Assembly: GCA_030536555.1 (NCBI GenBank)
Contig: JAUNPU010000009.1
Coordinates: forward strand, 72,111-136,110
Origin: Eubacteriales bacterium
GTDB lineage: Bacteria; Bacillota; Clostridia; Lachnospirales; Lachnospiraceae
Length of the DNA stretch: 64,000 nucleotides
Direction: 5' to 3'
Shown here one piece after another: positions 50,515-59,406 of the stretch. Numbering within the stretch: the stretch's first letter is position 1; the number at the start of each line of letters is the position of its first letter. The translations under genes were made by a program, and so were the position numbers. Below the pieces are notes generated by a model. That model made no database searches and was not told the DNA's origin. It worked only from the letters and a program-made list of their open reading frames with translations.

Positions 50515-52011
50515 ATGAAAGCTATTAATATGGTGGGGATCGTCAAGTGCTTCGGTCCGGTCCGGGCAAATGACGGTATTGATTTTCAGGTAGAAAAGCA
50601 GGAAATCCATTGTCTGTTAGGAGAAAACGGAACAGGAAAAAGTACCCTGATGAACATTCTGTTTGGATTGTATCATCAGGACAGCGGAGATATCTACATC
50701 AATGAGAAGAAGGCTGAAATCGCCAATCCCAACGATGCCTATGCGCTGGGAATCGGCATGGTCCATCAGCATTTCATGCTGGTGAATCAGTTCACGGTCC
50801 TGGAAAATATTGTAATGGGCAATGAGGCAGGAAGCTTTTTCACCGATGAAAAGGCAAATCGGCAGAAGGTGGAGGAGCTGGTAGAGCGCTTTGGGTTTCG
50901 GATTGATCTGGATGAAAAGGTTGGAAACCTGTCTGTGGGGATGATGCAGCGGGTGGAGATACTGAAAACGCTGTATCGCGGTGCTGATATCATCATTCTG
51001 GACGAGCCGACCGCAGTGCTGACTCCGCAGGAGGTGGAGGAGCTGTTCCGGATTCTGCTGCAGCTGAAGGAGAGCGGCAAGACTATTGTATTCATTACCC
51101 ACAAGCTCAATGAGACCATGGCAGTTTCTGACCATGTGACCGTAATCCGAAAGGGCAAGGTCGTATTTCAGACTGCGACGAAGGATACGACTCCGGAAGA
51201 GCTGGCTACCCAGATGGTAGGCAGACAGGTGGAAGCCGTAGTGTCCAGACCGGCAAAGTCTTACGGGGAGGTGGTCCTGGAACTGAAGCAGGTACGCCTT
51301 CAGGACAAGGCGGAGAAGATGGTGGACTTAACTGTGCGTGCAGGTGAGATTCTGGGAATCGCCGGAGTGGACGGTAACGGACAGCGGGAGCTGGAAGAAC
51401 TGATCGTTGGCATGAGTCCGTGCAGGGAAGGAAGTATCCTGTTTCTGGGCAAGGACATGAATCAGGTTTCCATTCGCCAGCGCAAGGAAATGGGGCTTGG
51501 TTATATTCCCTCTGACCGGCACAAGCATGCCATGGTCCCGAATTTTTCCATACAGGAGAACTTCCTGCTGGGATATCAGGAGGATGAGCGGTACTGCAAA
51601 CACGGTCTGGTCAACTATAAGGCGCTGGAAGAGGATGCCGGAAAGCAGATTGAACATTTTGAAATCAAGGTTTCCGGCATCGATCAGGCAATCGGCCAGC
51701 TTTCCGGAGGAAATCAGCAGAAGGTGATCTTCGGGAGAGAAGTCATACATGATCCGAAGCTGGTGATTGCAGCGCAGCCGGTTCGGGGGCTGGATATCGG
51801 TGCAATCGAGTATGTACATAAGACACTGCTGGAACTGAAGGAGCAGGGCAAGGCGATTCTGCTGATATCCGCGGAGCTGTCAGAAGTCATGAATTTAAGC
51901 GACCGGATCGCCGTCCTCTATGAAGGTGAGGTCAGCGCTCAGTTCGTCAATGGAACTTATTCAAAGGAAGAAATCGGTCTTTTCATGGCTGGAAAGAAAG
52001 AGGAGGCTTGA
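50515..52011 (+). CDS. Nucleoside ABC transporter ATP-binding protein (two ABC domains)
   Basis: A 498-residue protein of the RbsA/NupO type. Domain 1 has Walker A GENGTGKST, the signature LSVGMMQRVEI and Walker B IIILDEPT. Domain 2 has GVDGNGQREL in place of a full Walker A, the signature LSGGNQQK and a Walker B ending AAQPVRGLD. A degenerate second site is normal for the family. It powers uptake through the two permeases that follow at 6-base spacing. GGGGTGACAAACT precedes ATG 50515. Confidence 0.95.
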   Translation: MKAINMVGIVKCFGPVRANDGIDFQVEKQEIHCLLGENGTGKSTLMNILFGLYHQDSGDIYINEKKAEIANPNDAYALGIGMVHQHFMLVNQFTVLENIVMGNEAGSFFTDEKANRQKVEELVERFGFRIDLDEKVGNLSVGMMQRVEILKTLYRGADIIILDEPTAVLTPQEVEELFRILLQLKESGKTIVFITHKLNETMAVSDHVTVIRKGKVVFQTATKDTTPEELATQMVGRQVEAVVSRPAKSYGEVVLELKQVRLQDKAEKMVDLTVRAGEILGIAGVDGNGQRELEELIVGMSPCREGSILFLGKDMNQVSIRQRKEMGLGYIPSDRHKHAMVPNFSIQENFLLGYQEDERYCKHGLVNYKALEEDAGKQIEHFEIKVSGIDQAIGQLSGGNQQKVIFGREVIHDPKLVIAAQPVRGLDIGAIEYVHKTLLELKEQGKAILLISAELSEVMNLSDRIAVLYEGEVSAQFVNGTYSKEEIGLFMAGKKEEA

Positions 52012-52017
52012 TGAATC

Positions 52018-53052
52018 ATGGGTAAATCATATAAAAAAACGCTGGACGAAATCCTGCGGTCACTGGCTGCAATATTACTGGCACTTGTCATTGGAGCCGT
52101 ATTTATTCTGGCATCCGGAGAGTCTCCGCTGCGTGCTTACGGGGCGCTGATAAAAGGAGCCATGGGAAGTCCGCAGGCGATTGCGAACAGCATCAGTAAA
52201 AGTGTGCCCCTTGCCTTTACGGGACTTGCAGTTGCCATGGGACAGCGCTGCGGCATGTTAAATATCGGCGCGGAGGGACAGCTTCATGCAGGAGCCATGG
52301 CAGCAGTCATCACAGCACTGACATTTGCATCACTTCCGTCCATGATTCTGCTTCCGATGAGTATCGCAGCCGGAATTCTGGCAGGAATGGCAGTGGGAAG
52401 CGTGCCGGGTATTTTCCGTGCAAAGTACAAGACAAGTGAAGTCATCGTGGCAATCATGCTGAACTATATCTGCACGCTGTTTACCTCCTGGCTGGTCAAC
52501 GGACCTTACAAGGTAGCGGGCTCCACAGCGCAGACGGAGCTGATGCCGGAGGGAATCTGGTTTCGAAAGATTCTTCCGAGAACGCAGCTTACTACGGCAG
52601 TTCTGATGCTGATCGTGGTGGCGGTACTGATCTATCTGTTCCTGTGGAAGACTTCCATCGGCTTCCAGCTCCGGGCTGTGGGTTCCAATCCGGAAGCAGC
52701 AAGAGCAGCCGGAATTCCGGTGAACCGCTATCTGATCCTTTCCATGACCTTAAGCGGCGGAATTGCAGCAATCGCAGGCGTTACAGAGATGTTCGGCAAA
52801 TATCACCGTTTTATCGAGGGCTTCTCGCCGTCTTTCGGATTTACCGGTATCGCGGTGGCGATTCTCGGCAAAAATCATCCGGCTGGAGTCATCCTGACAG
52901 CACTTTTGTTCGGTGTGATGGATATGGGCGCACTTCGCATGAGCCGTGAGACGGCAGTTTCTTCCAATATGATCATCGTGGTACAGAGCCTTGTGATCTT
53001 ATTTGTCTCTGCTCCGACACTGATCAAAGCATTTCACAGGAAAAGGGGGTAA
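52018..53052 (+). CDS. Nucleoside ABC transporter permease 1
   Basis: A 344-residue integral membrane protein with about nine helices. It contains GQRCGMLNIGAEGQLHAGAMAA, GSVPGIFRAKYKTSEVIVAIMLNYI and AVGSNPEAARAAGIPVNRY, typical of BMP-linked branched permeases. It lies 6 bases after the ATPase and 6 before permease 2. A weak GAGGAGGC inside the ATPase end serves as its ribosome binding site. Confidence 0.94.
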   Translation: MGKSYKKTLDEILRSLAAILLALVIGAVFILASGESPLRAYGALIKGAMGSPQAIANSISKSVPLAFTGLAVAMGQRCGMLNIGAEGQLHAGAMAAVITALTFASLPSMILLPMSIAAGILAGMAVGSVPGIFRAKYKTSEVIVAIMLNYICTLFTSWLVNGPYKVAGSTAQTELMPEGIWFRKILPRTQLTTAVLMLIVVAVLIYLFLWKTSIGFQLRAVGSNPEAARAAGIPVNRYLILSMTLSGGIAAIAGVTEMFGKYHRFIEGFSPSFGFTGIAVAILGKNHPAGVILTALLFGVMDMGALRMSRETAVSSNMIIVVQSLVILFVSAPTLIKAFHRKRG

Positions 53053-53058
53053 ATCGTT

Positions 53059-53970
53059 GTGGATATGATAAACAGTTTTATCGGATTGACATTTCAGCTT
53101 TCCGTTCCGATCGTGCTGGGTGCATTGTGCGGAACCATTGCAGAGCGAGGCGGTATTATCCTGCTCGGCGTTGAAGGAATGATGCTTCTGGGGGCATTTG
53201 CCGGAGTGGCAGGTTCCTGGTTTACGGGAAGTGCATTCCTTGGTGCCTTATGTTCAATAGCAGTCGGCATTTTCATCGGCTGGCTTTACGGGCTGTTCTG
53301 CCTGAAATGGAAGGCACAGCAGTCGGTTGTGGGCGTCGGTATCAACCTGTTTGCCAGCGGCGTGACGGCAGTGATGCTGAAAGCCATCTGGGAGGCAGAG
53401 GGAATGTCCGAGTCTGTGGCAGCGATTCCCAACCTTACGATTCCGGGCTTATGCAGACTTCCGCTGGTGGGTGGTCTGTTCAAAGCCCAGTCACCGTATC
53501 TGTACCTGACTTTTCTGATCGTGGCAGCTGTGTGGGTATTTTTCTATAAGACAAAGTATGGCGTCCGTTACCGGGCGATCGGTGATCAGCCTTTCGCGGT
53601 TCAGTCCTGCGGAATCAATGTAAATCGCTATCGATACATCGCAATGATGGTTTCCGGCGCACTGGCGGGGCTGGCAGGCTCTTACCTGTCAATCTCCCAG
53701 AACAATCTGTTCGTGGTGGATATGACGGCAGGCCGCGGATTTATGGGACTGGCTGCCAATATTTTCGGCGGATGGAACCCCATCGGATCTCTTGGGGCAG
53801 GGCTGGTCTTTGCAGTAGCCCAGGCAGCCAGATTCTACCTAAATGACTCGGCGGTGCAGATTCCGTCCCAGATCATTCAGATGCTTCCCTATGTGGTCAC
53901 ACTGGTGATCCTTTTGATCGTAGGCAAAAAGGCAAAAGGGCCGGAGGCACTGGGAAAACTGGTAGATTGA
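53059..53970 (+). CDS. Nucleoside ABC transporter permease 2
   Basis: A 303-residue permease with about eight helices. It contains GTIAERGGIILLGVEGMMLLGAF, GVGINLFASGVTAVML and RAIGDQPFAVQSCGINVNRYRY. The start is GTG 53059; an in-frame ATG at 53065 is possible. It forms the heterodimeric channel with permease 1. A 113-base gap follows to gntR, with a promoter at 54022. Confidence 0.94.
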   Translation: MDMINSFIGLTFQLSVPIVLGALCGTIAERGGIILLGVEGMMLLGAFAGVAGSWFTGSAFLGALCSIAVGIFIGWLYGLFCLKWKAQQSVVGVGINLFASGVTAVMLKAIWEAEGMSESVAAIPNLTIPGLCRLPLVGGLFKAQSPYLYLTFLIVAAVWVFFYKTKYGVRYRAIGDQPFAVQSCGINVNRYRYIAMMVSGALAGLAGSYLSISQNNLFVVDMTAGRGFMGLAANIFGGWNPIGSLGAGLVFAVAQAARFYLNDSAVQIPSQIIQMLPYVVTLVILLIVGKKAKGPEALGKLVD

Positions 53971-54021
53971 TAAGATTTGTGCAGAATTGACAACTGAATA
54001 GGGAAGAAACTGATTGTGAAG

Positions 54022-54050
54022 TTGAAATGACAAATTTACTGTGCTATAGT
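54022..54050 (+). promoter_or_regulatory. Promoter of the gntR gene
   Basis: TTGAAA (54022-54027) and TATAGT (54045-54050) are spaced 17 bases, with TGC before the -10 (extended). The AT-rich dyad CTATA...TATAG (54044-54068) overlaps the start region and could be an operator. Confidence 0.6.
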
Positions 54051-54083
54051 TATACTATTATATTATAGAAAAGGAAGACAGAC

Positions 54084-54833
54084 ATGGCAGGCAGCTCATA
54101 TAATGAGAAAAGTATAAAGGCACCCCTGTATGTACAGGTATATGGAACAATTACCGAATGGCTGAAGGAAGGAAGATATAAGCCGGGAGACAAGCTCCCG
54201 GGGGAGAATATTCTGGCAGAGCAGCTGAATGTGAGCCGTGGAACACTGCGGCAGGCGATGTTGCTGCTTCAGGAGGACGGACTGATCATGAACCATCAGG
54301 GCAAGGGCAACATTGTCCTTTCTAACAAGGATCTGAGTCAGAACGGCATCGAGAAGATCAGCAACCTGATGGTTGACTCCTGCAATGAGCCGATTGACAA
54401 GGTGGAGCTGACCATCGGTTTCCAGCCGCCGACTCCCAAGTACCAGAAGGTATTGAAGCTGAGTGCGTCTACGGTGATTGCGATTCTTGATATCGTGTAT
54501 TTCAGTCAGGGAGTGGCGCAGGGATTTGCCAATGTGTATATTCCATACGATGTGCTGGCAAAGGGCGATATTGATTTCGACAACAATGATGAGGTCTATC
54601 AGTATTACTGCAGTCTCTTAGAGACCGGCGGGCTGTACAGTGACACGAAGCTTCGTGTGATTCCGGCCCGGGAACGCACCGCGCAGGTGCTGGGGATTCA
54701 GGAGGATGAGATGCTGGTGGTTATGGAGGAGGAATTCTATTCGGAGTTTGATACACCGATTCTTTCTCAGAAGCTTTTGTTCCGTCCGAGTCAGTATGAG
54801 TTCCTGCTGAGACGCAAGAACGATCGTATGTAG
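54084..54833 (+). CDS. GntR family regulator with UTRA effector domain
   Basis: A 249-residue regulator. The N-terminal winged helix has PLYVQVYGTITEWLKEGRYKPGD and the recognition region AEQLNVSRGTLRQAMLLLQEDG. The C-terminal UTRA-like domain binds a small effector. Sitting between nucleoside uptake and breakdown genes, it likely controls both, with a nucleoside or sugar phosphate as inducer (inference). AAAGGAAGACAGAC precedes ATG 54084, and a terminator follows its stop. Confidence 0.93.
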   Translation: MAGSSYNEKSIKAPLYVQVYGTITEWLKEGRYKPGDKLPGENILAEQLNVSRGTLRQAMLLLQEDGLIMNHQGKGNIVLSNKDLSQNGIEKISNLMVDSCNEPIDKVELTIGFQPPTPKYQKVLKLSASTVIAILDIVYFSQGVAQGFANVYIPYDVLAKGDIDFDNNDEVYQYYCSLLETGGLYSDTKLRVIPARERTAQVLGIQEDEMLVVMEEEFYSEFDTPILSQKLLFRPSQYEFLLRRKNDRM

Positions 54834-54841
54834 CTGTTGAC

Positions 54842-54886
54842 AGAAGAACTTCAGAATCAGAGATGATGATGGAGTTCTTCTTTTTT
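54842..54886 (+). terminator. Terminator or attenuator after gntR
   Basis: AGAAGAACT (54842-54850) pairs with AGTTCTTCT (54873-54881), followed by further T. The 9-bp stem is perfect, with a 22-base loop. Confidence 0.75.
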
Positions 54887-54902
54887 GATTAAATAAGCAG
54901 AG

Positions 54903-54926
54903 AAGGGCGCCGGCGGCGCCCTTTCT
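54903..54926 (+). terminator. Second GC-rich hairpin before nucleoside hydrolase
   Basis: AAGGGCGCC (54903-54911), loop GGC, GGCGCCCTT (54915-54923) then TCT. The perfect 9-bp stem ends only about 18 bases before the nucleoside hydrolase start, so it may be an attenuator or translation control hairpin rather than a simple end of transcript. Confidence 0.6.
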
Positions 54927-54940
54927 GCATTTCAGGAGAG

Positions 54941-55888
54941 ATGATGATTCGATTATTGATTGATGCGGACACGGGGGTGGACGATTCCATTGCGCTTCTG
55001 TATGCACTGAACCATCCGAATGTGGAGATTGTGGGAATCACCACAGTGACAGGCAATACGGATTCCAGACAGGCGGGAATCAATACGCTGAAGATTCTGG
55101 ATCTGGCAGATGCACCGGATATTCCGGTGGTGATCGGTGAGAACCAGCCTCTGGAAGAGCCGTGGCACGGACCGGTAACCTTTATCCATGGGGAAAATGG
55201 GATCGGCAATGTAGACCTTCCGGAGTCCGGCAGAAAGTTCTGTCAGGAACCAGTCTGTGATTTTATGATGAAAATGGCGCAGCGGTATGAAGGTGAGCTG
55301 ATTCTGGTGACCCTCGGTCCCCTGACTAATGTGGCGAAAACTCTGGAAGCATATCCGGACTTTGCAAGGAAGATCAGGCGGGTGGTATCCATGGGGGGAA
55401 CCCTTTCTATGCGCGGCAATGTGTCCCCGGTGGCGGAGGCGAACTTTGCCGGAGACCCGAAAGCCTGTGACCTGGTATTTCAGTCGGGGATGGAGATACT
55501 GGCAGTGGGGCTGGACGTCACGATTCCCACCAGACTGACCAAAGGACATATCGACCTGTTGAAGCGAGTGCGAAAGGAGTCTTGCAAAAAGGCAGTGGAA
55601 TATATGGAGGAAGCCCTTACCTGCTACCGGAAGGGAAGCAGGGAGCAGAATTACAGTCTGGATGACTGTCCGCTCCATGACCCGCTGGCTATGGTTGCGG
55701 CGCTGCATCCGGAGTTGTTTCGGGTAGAGCGGCGGAAGGCAAGAATTGAGTGCGGAGGCACCTATTGCAAAGGAATGGTAGTGACTGATACACGGGAAAA
55801 ACCGTTCCAGGCAGAATATATCTCATTTGCTGTGGAAGTAGAGGCAGAGCGGGCAGTTGCTTACCTGCTGGCAGCGTTTTGGGAGTGA
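54941..55888 (+). CDS. Nucleoside hydrolase (inosine-uridine preferring type)
   Basis: A 315-residue cytosolic hydrolase with the calcium-binding LIDADTGVDDSIAL (DxDxxxDD-like), ITTVTGN, HGENGIGN, LVTLGPLTNVA, and the late DCPLHDPLAM. It cleaves ribonucleosides to base plus ribose, giving free ribose for the kinase at 59407. Two adjacent ATG codons (54941, 54944) fit; GGAGAG lies 2 or 5 bases upstream, so the second may be preferred. It is separated from gntR by two hairpins and lies 15 bases before udp. Confidence 0.94.
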   Translation: MMIRLLIDADTGVDDSIALLYALNHPNVEIVGITTVTGNTDSRQAGINTLKILDLADAPDIPVVIGENQPLEEPWHGPVTFIHGENGIGNVDLPESGRKFCQEPVCDFMMKMAQRYEGELILVTLGPLTNVAKTLEAYPDFARKIRRVVSMGGTLSMRGNVSPVAEANFAGDPKACDLVFQSGMEILAVGLDVTIPTRLTKGHIDLLKRVRKESCKKAVEYMEEALTCYRKGSREQNYSLDDCPLHDPLAMVAALHPELFRVERRKARIECGGTYCKGMVVTDTREKPFQAEYISFAVEVEAERAVAYLLAAFWE

Positions 55889-55903
55889 AGAGGAGGAAGA
55901 TAA

Positions 55904-56686
55904 ATGAGTATTTTTACAGAAGAGGGTGTACAGCGTCACCTGGGCGTCAGAAAAGGCCAGGTGGGAAACTATGTAATATTACCGGGAGATCCGAAACGAT
56001 GTGAGAAGATTGCGGCATATCTGGATGATGCGAAGTTCATTGCAGACAATCGGGAGTTTGTTACCTATACCGGATATCTGGACGGCGAGATGGTAAGTGT
56101 TACCTCTACCGGAATCGGCGGTCCCAGTGCGTCAATTGCTCTGGAAGAGCTGGTTCGTGCCGGTGCAGATACCTTTATCCGGATGGGAACCTGCGGCGGA
56201 ATCGATCTGGACGTGCAGGGGGGAGATATTGTGATCGCTTCCGGTGCCATCCGTATGGAAGGAACTTCGAAGGAATATGCGCCCATCGAATTTCCGGCGG
56301 TTGCAGACTTCTCAGTGGTGCAGGCACTGGTGCAGGCTTCCGAGGAAGCGAAGAAGCGCTATCATGTAGGCGTGGTGCAGTGTAAGGACTCCTTCTACGG
56401 TCAGTATGAGCCTTATGACAAGCCGGTCAGCCTGGAGCTGGAGAGCAAGTGGGAGGCGTGGAAGCGTCTGGGCTGTCTGGCATCGGAAATGGAATCTGCG
56501 GCGCTGTTTGTGGCAGCCAGATACTTAAAGGTGCGCTGCGGTTCCGTATTTCTGACTGCAGGCAATCAGGAGCGTGTGCGGGCAGGACTTTCCAATCCGC
56601 AGACACAGGATACGGATGAGGTCATTCAGGTAACGGTCAATGCCATCCGGCATATGATCCGCAGAGAAAAGGGAGGAGCAGTATGA
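55904..56686 (+). CDS. udp: Uridine phosphorylase (nucleoside phosphorylase)
   Basis: A 260-residue PNP/UDP family enzyme: [42 protein letters not shown], and the late [16 protein letters not shown] with the substrate-binding Met-Glu-Ser. It phosphorolyses uridine, or a related nucleoside, to base plus ribose 1-phosphate, which phosphopentomutase (60530) converts. It overlaps transketolase by 4 bases (ATGA). AGAGGAGGAAGATAA precedes ATG 55904. Confidence 0.94.
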   Translation: MSIFTEEGVQRHLGVRKGQVGNYVILPGDPKRCEKIAAYLDDAKFIADNREFVTYTGYLDGEMVSVTSTGIGGPSASIALEELVRAGADTFIRMGTCGGIDLDVQGGDIVIASGAIRMEGTSKEYAPIEFPAVADFSVVQALVQASEEAKKRYHVGVVQCKDSFYGQYEPYDKPVSLELESKWEAWKRLGCLASEMESAALFVAARYLKVRCGSVFLTAGNQERVRAGLSNPQTQDTDEVIQVTVNAIRHMIRREKGGAV

Positions 56687-58719
56687 ACCAGACTATAGAT
56701 CAGAAATCGGTCAATGCCATCCGTGTGCTGGCAGCAGATGCAGTTCAGAAAGCCAATTCCGGTCACCCGGGGCTGCCGCTTGGCGCGGCGGCTATGGCCT
56801 ATGAGCTTTGGGCGCATCATATGAAGCATAATCCGTCAGATTCCAGGTGGGTGAACCGGGACCGGTTTATCCTGTCCGGCGGACATGGTTCCACATTGCT
56901 GTATTCCCTGCTTCATCTGTTTGGTTATGGACTGAAGGTGGAAGACCTGGCGCAGTTTCGGCAGATGGACTCGCTGACACCGGGACATCCGGAATATGGG
57001 CATACCACAGGCGTGGAAGCCACGACTGGTCCGTTGGGAGCCGGTATGGGGATGGCAGTGGGCATGGCGATGGCAGAAGCTCATCAGGCAGCCGTATTTA
57101 ACCGGCCGGGATATCCGGTGGTGGATCACTATACCTATGTGCTGGGCGGCGATGGATGCATGATGGAGGGAATTTCTTCCGAGGCATTTTCTCTGGCAGG
57201 CACGCTTGGTTTACACAAGCTGATTGTGTTGTATGATTCAAACCGGATTACCATTGAAGGAAGTACGGAGCTTGCATTTACGGAAAATGTACAGAAGCGG
57301 ATGGAGGCGTTTGGATTCCAGACGATCACTGTGGAGGACGGCAATGATACCGCAGCCATTGGTGAGGCAATCGAGGCAGCAAAGGCGGACACCACCAGAC
57401 CGTCATTTATTACCGTGAAGACGCAGATCGGTTATGGATGTCCGGCAAAGCAGGGAACCGCCGGCGCCCATGGCGAGCCTCTGGGAGCAGAAAATATAGC
57501 GGCAATGAAGGAATATCTGGGCTGGGAGCGCATGGAGCCGTTTTATGTGCCGGAGGATGTATATGCGAATTACCGCAGTCTGGCAGGTGCCGGAGCTGAT
57601 GCACAGAGGGCGTGGGAAGAGCTGTTTACGGACTATGTCAATGCTTACCCGGAGTTGAAAGAACAGTGGGATGCATGCTATAATATGGAGGTCGGGAAGA
57701 AGCTTTATGATGAAGATTCCTACTGGACCTGTGAGGATAAGCCCCAGGCTACCAGAAGCCTGTCTGGTGTGATGATCAATCGCCTGAAGAATGAGATTCC
57801 GTCCCTGATCGGCGGTGCGGCGGACTTAGCGCCGTCCACCAAGACCTGTATGAAGGACATGGGGGATTTTTCCAGAGACAGCTATGCCGGACGCAATCTG
57901 CACTTTGGAGTGAGGGAGCTGGCGATGGCAGCCATAGCCAACGGGCTGGCGCTTCACGGGGGATGCCGTCCCTATGTATCCACATTCTTTGTATTCAGCG
58001 ATTATACCAAGCCGATGGCGCGTCTGGCGGCGCTGATGAAGCTGCCGGTGACCTATGTATTTACCCATGACAGCATCGGTGTGGGTGAGGATGGACCGAC
58101 CCATGAGCCGATCGAACAGCTTGCCATGCTGCGGGCGATGCCGAACTTCAACGTATTTCGTCCGGCAGATGCCATGGAGACGGCAGCGGGCTGGTATCTG
58201 GCAGCAACTGCCACAGAGACTCCGACGGCACTGATTCTGTCCAGGCAGAACCTGCCTCAGCTTGACGGCTCTTCCAGAGAAGCGCTGAAGGGAGGTTATA
58301 TCCTTCAGGACAGCCAGAAAGAAGTGCCGGATGCCATTCTGATTGCCAGCGGGTCGGAAGTATCGCTGGCTGTAGAGGCGAAAAGGCTTCTGGAGGAGCA
58401 TATGGATGTGCGGGTGGTCAGCATGCCGTCCATGGATCTGTTTGAGCAGCAGAGCGCCGAGTACCGTGAGATAGTGCTTCCGAAGGCTGTGCGCAGCCGT
58501 GTGGCAGTCGAGGCATTAAGCGGCTTTGGCTGGGAACGTTACGTGGGTCTGGATGGCGCAGCTGTGACCATGCAGGGATTTGGCGCATCTGCACCGGCGA
58601 ACCTGCTGTTTGAGAAGTTCGGATTTACCGCAGAACATGTGGCAGAGACCGTGAAACAGGTGGTCAGACAGAACAGGATTGCAGATATGAGTATCTGTAT
58701 GAACAAAAAGATGCTATAA
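56683..58719 (+). CDS. tkt: Transketolase
   Basis: A full-length 678-residue thiamine diphosphate enzyme. It has [45 protein letters not shown], the ThDP site GDGCMMEGI, then in the pyrimidine domain [19 protein letters not shown] and SRQNLPQ. It moves two-carbon units among pentose phosphates, so ribose 5-phosphate from nucleosides enters glycolysis. Its place in a nucleoside operon suggests an inducible copy (inference). It is coupled to udp by ATGA. Confidence 0.95.
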   Translation: MNQTIDQKSVNAIRVLAADAVQKANSGHPGLPLGAAAMAYELWAHHMKHNPSDSRWVNRDRFILSGGHGSTLLYSLLHLFGYGLKVEDLAQFRQMDSLTPGHPEYGHTTGVEATTGPLGAGMGMAVGMAMAEAHQAAVFNRPGYPVVDHYTYVLGGDGCMMEGISSEAFSLAGTLGLHKLIVLYDSNRITIEGSTELAFTENVQKRMEAFGFQTITVEDGNDTAAIGEAIEAAKADTTRPSFITVKTQIGYGCPAKQGTAGAHGEPLGAENIAAMKEYLGWERMEPFYVPEDVYANYRSLAGAGADAQRAWEELFTDYVNAYPELKEQWDACYNMEVGKKLYDEDSYWTCEDKPQATRSLSGVMINRLKNEIPSLIGGAADLAPSTKTCMKDMGDFSRDSYAGRNLHFGVRELAMAAIANGLALHGGCRPYVSTFFVFSDYTKPMARLAALMKLPVTYVFTHDSIGVGEDGPTHEPIEQLAMLRAMPNFNVFRPADAMETAAGWYLAATATETPTALILSRQNLPQLDGSSREALKGGYILQDSQKEVPDAILIASGSEVSLAVEAKRLLEEHMDVRVVSMPSMDLFEQQSAEYREIVLPKAVRSRVAVEALSGFGWERYVGLDGAAVTMQGFGASAPANLLFEKFGFTAEHVAETVKQVVRQNRIADMSICMNKKML

Positions 58720-58750
58720 TAATACCATATAATATCAGGAGGACAATAAG

Positions 58751-59404
58751 ATGAGATTTTTCGTAGATACCGCAAATGTAGATGAGATCCGCAAGGCCAA
58801 TGATATGGGGGTAATCTGTGGCGTGACCACCAATCCGTCTCTGATCGCAAAGGAAGGCCGTGACTTTAAGCAGGTGATCGCTGAGATCGCTTCCATCGTG
58901 GAGGGACCGATCAGCGGGGAGGTTAAGGCAACCACCACCGACGCTGAGGGCATGATTGCGGAAGGCCGTGAGATTGCGGCGATTCATCCCAACATGGTGG
59001 TCAAGATTCCGATGACTGTGGAGGGATTAAAGGCAGTGAAGGTTCTGTCTGAAGAGGGCATCAAGACCAATGTGACCCTCATTTTCTCCGCGGCACAGGC
59101 ACTGCTGGCGGCAAGAGCAGGTGCAACCTATGTATCTCCGTTCCTGGGCAGACTGGATGATATTTCCACACCGGGAATCGATCTGATCAATGATATTACT
59201 GAGATTTTCATGGTACACAACATCGAGACCCAGGTGATTGCAGCCAGCATCCGCAATCCGATCCATGTGATCGACTGCGCGAAGGCAGGAGCAGATATTG
59301 CAACCGTACCGTACAAGGTGATTGAGCAGATGACGAAGCATCCGCTGACGGACGCCGGCATTGCCAAGTTCCAGGCGGACTACAAGGCAGTATTCGGAGA
59401 GTGA
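58751..59404 (+). CDS. fsa: Fructose-6-phosphate aldolase / small transaldolase
   Basis: A 217-residue enzyme of the TalC/FSA subfamily. [27 protein letters not shown] and VVKIPMT with the Schiff-base Lys85 are present, as are [17 protein letters not shown] and SPFLGRLDD. Lys85 matches the E. coli FsaA position. In this operon it would act as transaldolase or F6P aldolase beside transketolase. CAGGAGGACAATAAG precedes ATG 58751. The kinase gene follows by 2 bases. Confidence 0.94.
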   Translation: MRFFVDTANVDEIRKANDMGVICGVTTNPSLIAKEGRDFKQVIAEIASIVEGPISGEVKATTTDAEGMIAEGREIAAIHPNMVVKIPMTVEGLKAVKVLSEEGIKTNVTLIFSAAQALLAARAGATYVSPFLGRLDDISTPGIDLINDITEIFMVHNIETQVIAASIRNPIHVIDCAKAGADIATVPYKVIEQMTKHPLTDAGIAKFQADYKAVFGE

Positions 59405-59406
59405 GT

